Assembly: GCA_001791425.1 (NCBI GenBank)
Contig: MGEP01000009.1
Location: 1-9,116 of the forward strand
DNA: 9,116 bases
DNA from: Candidatus Uhrbacteria bacterium RIFCSPLOWO2_02_FULL_48_12
GTDB lineage: Bacteria > Patescibacteriota > Patescibacteriia > GWA2-46-9
Reading direction: 5' to 3'
Numbering within the stretch: the first letter of the stretch is position 1; every line of letters starts with the position of its first letter. The notes beneath the pieces were generated by a model. That model saw nothing but the letters and a program-made list of their open reading frames with translations. It did not search any database and had not been told where the DNA came from. Positions 5,598-9,116 of this stretch are shown one piece after another. Both the position numbers and the translations under genes were made by a program.

Positions 5598-7349
5598 ATG
5601 AAGGTCACCAACAAACAAATTATTAACGTTTTTTGGGAGCACGTTCGGAAATATCCGGTCGTGACGGCCGTGCTGCTTACGGGAACTTTTGCTGTTTACA
5701 CCACTGAAGTCATAACTCCCTGGTTTTATAAAAAATTCTTTGACACTCTGGCCGCGCCAATCACTAACGGCGCTGATATTTTAATTCGCACGCTTTTTAT
5801 AATTATCGGGCTGGAGCTTTTGGCTTGGCTGATTTATCGGCTAAACGCCGTTGGCTTGGTGCGGCTGGAAACTAAGGTGATGGCTGACCTCAGCGAAACT
5901 TCATTTAATTATCTAATCGGCCATTCATATTCGTTTTTTACGAATAGCTTTGCCGGTTCTTTGGTGCGCAAAGTTAATCGGCTGTCGCGCGCTTTTGAAG
6001 AAGTGGCTGATCAGGTGCAGTTTTCTCTCATCCCGTTGATTGTCACGGTATTGGGCATTCTTATTGGCGTATCATTTCGCAGTATTGTCTTAACGCTCGT
6101 TCTTGGCGCTTGGATAATTCTATTTTTGATGGCAAATTACTGGTTTGCCAGATGGAAACAGCCCTATGAAATAATGAAATCAATGAAAGACACGGAGGCA
6201 ACCGGAGTGCTGGCTGACGCTATTGGCAACAGCACGACCATCAAGCTGTTTACCGGACACGAGCATGAAAAACAGCGCTACCGCAACATTATTGAGGAAT
6301 GGCGCAGAGTGTATTCTTTTACTTGGAGCATCAGCGAAATTGCTTATGGGGTCCAATCGTTATTGATGATCATCATAGAATTTATCATTCTCTATATAGC
6401 TATAAAGCTATGGCGCATCGGCATCCTGACTGTTGGCGATTTCGCGCTTATTCAAATATACATCATCCGCTTAATGCGCCAGCTCTGGGACTTTGGCCGA
6501 ATTCTGCGCCGCTTCTACATGGCCTTTGCCGATGCCGCGGAGATGGTGGAAATTTTGGAAACGCCGCATGAAATTCAAGATGTTAAAAAAGCAAGCACTC
6601 TGGCAATCGCGCATGGCAAAATAGAATTCAAAAACGTGGACTTCGGTTTTCACCAAACCAGAAAAGTGCTTCGTCGTTTCAATTTAACGGCTGCCCCGGG
6701 GGAACGAATAGCGCTGGTCGGGCCCTCGGGAGCGGGCAAGTCAACCATCACCCATTTACTTTTCCGCTTTTATGACATTGATGGCGGTAAAATTTTGATT
6801 GACAGTCAGGATATTTCCAAGGTCACGCAAATGAGTCTGCGCGATCAGATTGCTTTGGTGCCGCAAGAGCCGATTCTTTTCCATCGCACGCTTCTGGATA
6901 ATATTCGCTATGGCCGACGCGAGGCCAGCGACGCTGAAGTTGTAGAAGCGGCTAGGCAGGCGCACTGCCATGAATTTATCAGCGAGTTGCCGCTCGGCTA
7001 CGACACCTATGTGGGCGAGCGCGGCATTAAACTTTCTGGCGGCGAGCGTCAGCGCGTGGCTATTGCCCGGGCCATTTTAAAAAACGCGCCCATTCTTGTT
7101 TTGGACGAAGCAACCTCCAGCTTGGATTCGGAATCAGAAGCGCTTATTCAAGACGCCTTAAAAAAACTGATGAAGGGCAAAACTGTAATAGTTATTGCTC
7201 ACCGACTCTCCACCATTTTGTCTATGGACAGAATTATCGTCATTGATGAAGGCCGGGTGGTGGACATGGGCACGCACACCGCGCTCCTCAAAAAGCCCGG
7301 TATCTACCAAACACTCTGGACAATCCAAGCCGGTGGGTTTATACCATAG
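5598..7349 (+). CDS. ABC exporter, fused membrane and ATPase domains (MsbA/MdlB type)
   Basis: This half-transporter would work as a dimer, exporting a lipid, peptide or drug-like substrate with ATP. Residues 1 to about 320 are the six-helix membrane domain, with helices near 20-42, 60-82, 140-160, 163-185, 250-272 and 275-300. The C-terminal ATPase is complete: Walker A GPSGAGKST (375-383), Q-loop Q423, signature LSGGE (479-483), Walker B ILVLDE (499-504), D-loop SSLD and the switch histidine H535. The start ATG 5598 gives 583 residues, a normal size. A GTG at 5577 would add seven residues but has no better support. No Shine-Dalgarno motif is present. The 84-base gap from efp holds a weak -10-like TATTAT (5545-5550) and a 5-bp hairpin (5560-5574). 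No partner half-transporter or substrate gene adjoins, so a homodimer is likely and the substrate cannot be named. Confidence 0.92.
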   Translation: MKVTNKQIINVFWEHVRKYPVVTAVLLTGTFAVYTTEVITPWFYKKFFDTLAAPITNGADILIRTLFIIIGLELLAWLIYRLNAVGLVRLETKVMADLSETSFNYLIGHSYSFFTNSFAGSLVRKVNRLSRAFEEVADQVQFSLIPLIVTVLGILIGVSFRSIVLTLVLGAWIILFLMANYWFARWKQPYEIMKSMKDTEATGVLADAIGNSTTIKLFTGHEHEKQRYRNIIEEWRRVYSFTWSISEIAYGVQSLLMIIIEFIILYIAIKLWRIGILTVGDFALIQIYIIRLMRQLWDFGRILRRFYMAFADAAEMVEILETPHEIQDVKKASTLAIAHGKIEFKNVDFGFHQTRKVLRRFNLTAAPGERIALVGPSGAGKSTITHLLFRFYDIDGGKILIDSQDISKVTQMSLRDQIALVPQEPILFHRTLLDNIRYGRREASDAEVVEAARQAHCHEFISELPLGYDTYVGERGIKLSGGERQRVAIARAILKNAPILVLDEATSSLDSESEALIQDALKKLMKGKTVIVIAHRLSTILSMDRIIVIDEGRVVDMGTHTALLKKPGIYQTLWTIQAGGFIP

Positions 7350-7415
7350 GATATTTTGATCAGGGCCAAATTATAATTATAACGTGGCTACGGTCAACTG
7401 GTCATGTTAATTGCA

Positions 7416-7424
7416 TGCTATAAT
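7416..7424 (+). promoter_or_regulatory. Extended -10 promoter at the pilin gene start
   Basis: TGCTATAAT combines a perfect -10 hexamer (7419-7424) with an upstream TGC. The expected transcription start, about seven bases downstream, falls on the GTG at 7431, which would make the mRNA leaderless. A second TATAAT at 7372-7377 could instead serve the upstream ATG 7404. Neither has a clear -35. Confidence 0.45.
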
Positions 7425-7430
7425 ATTCTT

Positions 7431-8093
7431 GTGAAAAAGACGATAAACAATAAGCCGCAAGAATTCAACCGTACTACCCCCCCCAGAGAGATTGGTGCAG
7501 GGTTCACTCTGATTGAGCTATTGGTTGTAATTGGCATACTGGCAATATTATCCACCATGGCAATGGCGGCTCTAAATTCTGCCCGCCAGAAATCCAGACA
7601 AATTGCCGATCAGGTTAGTTTACAAACAATAAAAAAGGCCACTGAATTCATGTATAACGATACCGGCAAATTAATATTTGGCTGCCCAAACATTGACATG
7701 TATCAATCAGGATCCTGCACTGCTTTTCCATATTGGTACATAGGATACCCCAAACATGGTCTTAATCAAAAACCGCCGCCCGGACCAATGGATCCTCCAT
7801 ATGCACCATGCGATTGTTCGTGGAGCAACGCAGAAGTTAATTCCTGGGCCGGCCCTTATATTTCTCCAGATAATCAACTTAAGGATTCTGGCGGCATGCT
7901 TTTTGTGTTTTCCCGTTCATGCGCCTATCTTAACAGTGAATATGATTTTAAAGGATGTAGTGCTCAATCACAGCTTCTACAGTCTTACACAACTCTGGAG
8001 TCAGACGCTCCCTGCTTGGTGGCTCGAGGACGCGATATGATGTTGAGAACATGCGACGATGTTGTACTACCGCTCGAGCGATACCAATACTAA
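7431..8093 (+). CDS. Cysteine-rich type IV pilin-like (pseudopilin) protein
   Basis: The protein carries a class III prepilin signal: a basic leader, then GAG|FTLIELLVVIGILAILS with cleavage expected after G24 and the conserved Glu at mature position 5. PilD-type peptidase would process it and the hydrophobic helix would anchor it in a pilus or secretion pseudopilus. After the helix comes ALNSARQKSRQIADQ..IKKATEF, the usual amphipathic continuation, then a globular part with WAGPYI, reminiscent of GspG/PulG-type pseudopilins. Eight cysteines (85, 96, 127, 129, 164, 176, 195, 208) suggest disulfides outside the cell. I prefer GTG 7431 (220 residues, leader starting with Lys-Lys) because a strong -10 box lies at 7419-7424. 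ATG 7404 would give 229 residues. No pilus assembly genes adjoin, so it may be a minor pilin. A run of eight C lies in the leader. The fold is secure; the role is inferred. Confidence 0.83.
   Translation: MKKTINNKPQEFNRTTPPREIGAGFTLIELLVVIGILAILSTMAMAALNSARQKSRQIADQVSLQTIKKATEFMYNDTGKLIFGCPNIDMYQSGSCTAFPYWYIGYPKHGLNQKPPPGPMDPPYAPCDCSWSNAEVNSWAGPYISPDNQLKDSGGMLFVFSRSCAYLNSEYDFKGCSAQSQLLQSYTTLESDAPCLVARGRDMMLRTCDDVVLPLERYQY
7477..7484 (+). repeat. C8 homopolymer in the prepilin leader coding region
   Basis: Eight consecutive C residues encode part of Thr-Pro-Pro, just before the prepilin cleavage site. A one-base slip would shift the frame before the mature protein and switch off expression from either upstream start. 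The tract is also a plausible site for sequencing error. Confidence 0.5.
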
Positions 8094-8152
8094 AACCTGA
8101 ATCATTAAATCCAGACAAGTAAGTTTATACCATAAAGCAGGCATACAAACGA

Positions 8153-8180
8153 TTGACAAGATTTTAGAAAATGCTACACT
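8153..8180 (+). promoter_or_regulatory. Promoter for typA
   Basis: TTGACA (8153-8158) is a perfect -35. After 16 bases comes TACACT (8175-8180) with an upstream TGC, an extended -10. This is the best promoter in the window. Transcription should start near 8187, giving a leader of about 160 bases before ATG 8346. The stretch between the pilin stop and this promoter (8094-8152) shows no clear terminator or gene. Confidence 0.7.
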
Positions 8181-8235
8181 GGCAACGTCTTTTCAAATGA
8201 TGAAAAAGGGCGGCGCCCCGGCATCGCTCTTTTCT

Positions 8236-8338
8236 TTTACCCCGTTAGAGAATGCCCCCCCACGGCTTGCCGCGAGCTCTGGCTCAATATGAGCGCTCTG
8301 GCCAATGCCTCAAGCGAGTTCTCTAACGGGGTTTACCC
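8236..8338 (+). promoter_or_regulatory. Structured typA leader with 14-bp perfect stem
   Basis: ACCCCGTTAGAGAA (8239-8252) pairs perfectly with TTCTCTAACGGGGT (8319-8332). The 66 enclosed bases hold smaller hairpins, for example GCTCA/TGAGC (8282-8294) and GGC/GCC (8300-8309), and the direct 8-mer GCTCTGGC at 8276 and 8295. The stem ends 13 bases before the typA start. The heptamer TTTACCC flanks the structure at 8236-8242 and 8332-8338, which could mark a target duplication. So it is either a cis-acting mRNA structure or an inserted palindromic element, or both. I do not recognise it as a named riboswitch. Confidence 0.55.
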
Positions 8339-8345
8339 AAAGCAC

Positions 8346-9116
8346 ATGAATCAAATTCGCAACGTTGCTATTATAGCCCACGTAGATCACGGCAAGACCA
8401 CGCTCGTGGATGCGCTGCTGCGCCAGTCAAAAACCAAGCTCTCAAAAGAAATGGCCGAGACTGAACTTATTATGGATAGTAACGAGCTGGAGCGTGAGCG
8501 CGGTATTACAATTTTTTCAAAAAACGCCGCCGTCATGTGGCAGGGAACAAAAATTAACATTATTGATACTCCCGGGCATGCCGACTTTGGCGGAGAGGTG
8601 GAACGAATCCTGACGCTGGCTGACGGCTGTCTCCTCTTGGTTGACGCCAAAGAAGGCCCAATGCCCCAGACGCGGTTCGTCTTAAAGCACGCTCTTAAAA
8701 TGGGGCTAAAACCAATCGTTGTCATCAACAAAATTGATAAGCCGGACGCGCGTATTGACTGGGTACACGACAAAACCTTTGATCTTTTTGTGGAACTCGG
8801 CACAGACAATGCCACGCTTGATTTTCCGATAGTGTATGCCGCGGCCAAGCTCGGCCGGGCCGGGTTCCTGCCAAACCTTGACGTCATGACTGACATCGCG
8901 CCCGTCTTTGAGGCCATTTTACAACACATACCTATGCCGACCGGCGCGTCCGAAGCGCCGCTCCAAATGCTCGTTACAACGGTGACCGGCGACCCCTACA
9001 AAGGACGAATTGCCACCGGCCGCGTTGCCAATGGCATCATCCGTGCCGGACAAGAAGTTGCCCACATCAACCGACGTGGAATTGTGAAAAAATTCCGGCT
9101 GGTCTCTCTCATGACC
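8346..9116 (+). CDS. typA: Translational GTPase TypA/BipA (partial)
   Basis: TypA/BipA is a ribosome-binding GTPase of the EF-G group, involved in 50S assembly and growth at low temperature or under stress. The first 257 codons are present and the frame is open at the right edge; the family usually has about 600 residues. The GTPase motifs are complete: G1 AHVDHGKT (11-18), G2 RGITI (52-56), G3 DTPGH (74-78) and G4 NKID (127-130), with a G5-like AAAKLG further on. The segment EGPMPQTRFVLKHAL is typical of TypA. Domain II starts near residue 199 with LQMLVTTVTGDPYKGRIATG, also typical of TypA rather than EF-G or LepA. The start ATG 8346 gives MNQIRNVAIIAHVDHGKTT, matching the family opening; no Shine-Dalgarno motif precedes it. 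A strong promoter and a structured leader lie directly upstream. Identification is very secure. Confidence 0.95.
   Translation, partial: MNQIRNVAIIAHVDHGKTTLVDALLRQSKTKLSKEMAETELIMDSNELERERGITIFSKNAAVMWQGTKINIIDTPGHADFGGEVERILTLADGCLLLVDAKEGPMPQTRFVLKHALKMGLKPIVVINKIDKPDARIDWVHDKTFDLFVELGTDNATLDFPIVYAAAKLGRAGFLPNLDVMTDIAPVFEAILQHIPMPTGASEAPLQMLVTTVTGDPYKGRIATGRVANGIIRAGQEVAHINRRGIVKKFRLVSLMT

Noticed and set aside
622..8093. An alternative genetic code, suggested by the absence of TGA stops (five TAA, two TAG in seven complete genes)
   Set aside because: No gene contains an in-frame TGA, so recoding as in Absconditabacteria or Gracilibacteria is not supported; seven genes are too few to call TGA avoidance.
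8387..8929. A 180-residue minus-strand open frame
   Set aside because: It is the antisense shadow of typA, whose GTPase motifs are unmistakable.

Overview
The window reads as a chromosomal segment of a Candidate Phyla Radiation (Patescibacteria) bacterium, most likely a Parcubacteria-type lineage. The assignment rests on protein resemblance: an EF-P with an MQQRKP loop, a short zinc-type S18 with no rplI after it, a THUMP/Trm11-like RNA methylase, and a pseudopilin of the kind common in these genomes. It also rests on gene starts that lack Shine-Dalgarno motifs. I could not run a search, so this is inference from recognised families. Gene content is mostly housekeeping plus cell envelope. I found no CRISPR array, tRNA, rRNA, transposase, phage gene, or clearly new multi-gene system.

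Layout, left to right. Positions 1-491 on the minus strand hold the N-terminal part of a Trm11/G10-type RNA methyltransferase that runs off the left edge. It diverges from a large DUF2339 membrane protein (622-3255) across about 130 bases carrying two back-to-back extended -10 promoters. A 262-base gap follows with a good promoter, a small MITE-like insertion and a terminator-like hairpin. It leads into the compact operon rpsF-ssb-rpsR (3518-4777). A repeat-rich fold-back gap separates this from efp (4944-5513). Then come a half-size ABC exporter (5598-7349), a cysteine-rich type IV pilin-like protein (7431-8093), and a 252-base gap with a strong promoter and a structured leader. The last gene is the 5' part of typA/bipA (8346 to the right edge).

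Functionally, rpsF, rpsR, efp, typA and the RNA methylase all serve the ribosome or translation, and ssb serves replication and repair. DUF2339, the ABC exporter and the pilin are envelope or surface genes. All are co-directional except the first.

The most interesting signals lie between or within genes rather than in new gene families. Several small inverted-repeat elements, two to three of them flanked by direct repeats, look like short mobile palindromes; one appears to have inserted in frame in the methylase gene. The typA leader has a 14-bp perfect stem. EF-P lacks the usual modified lysine position. DUF2339 has a regular repeat of about 118 residues. Gene starts across the window consistently lack Shine-Dalgarno sequences.
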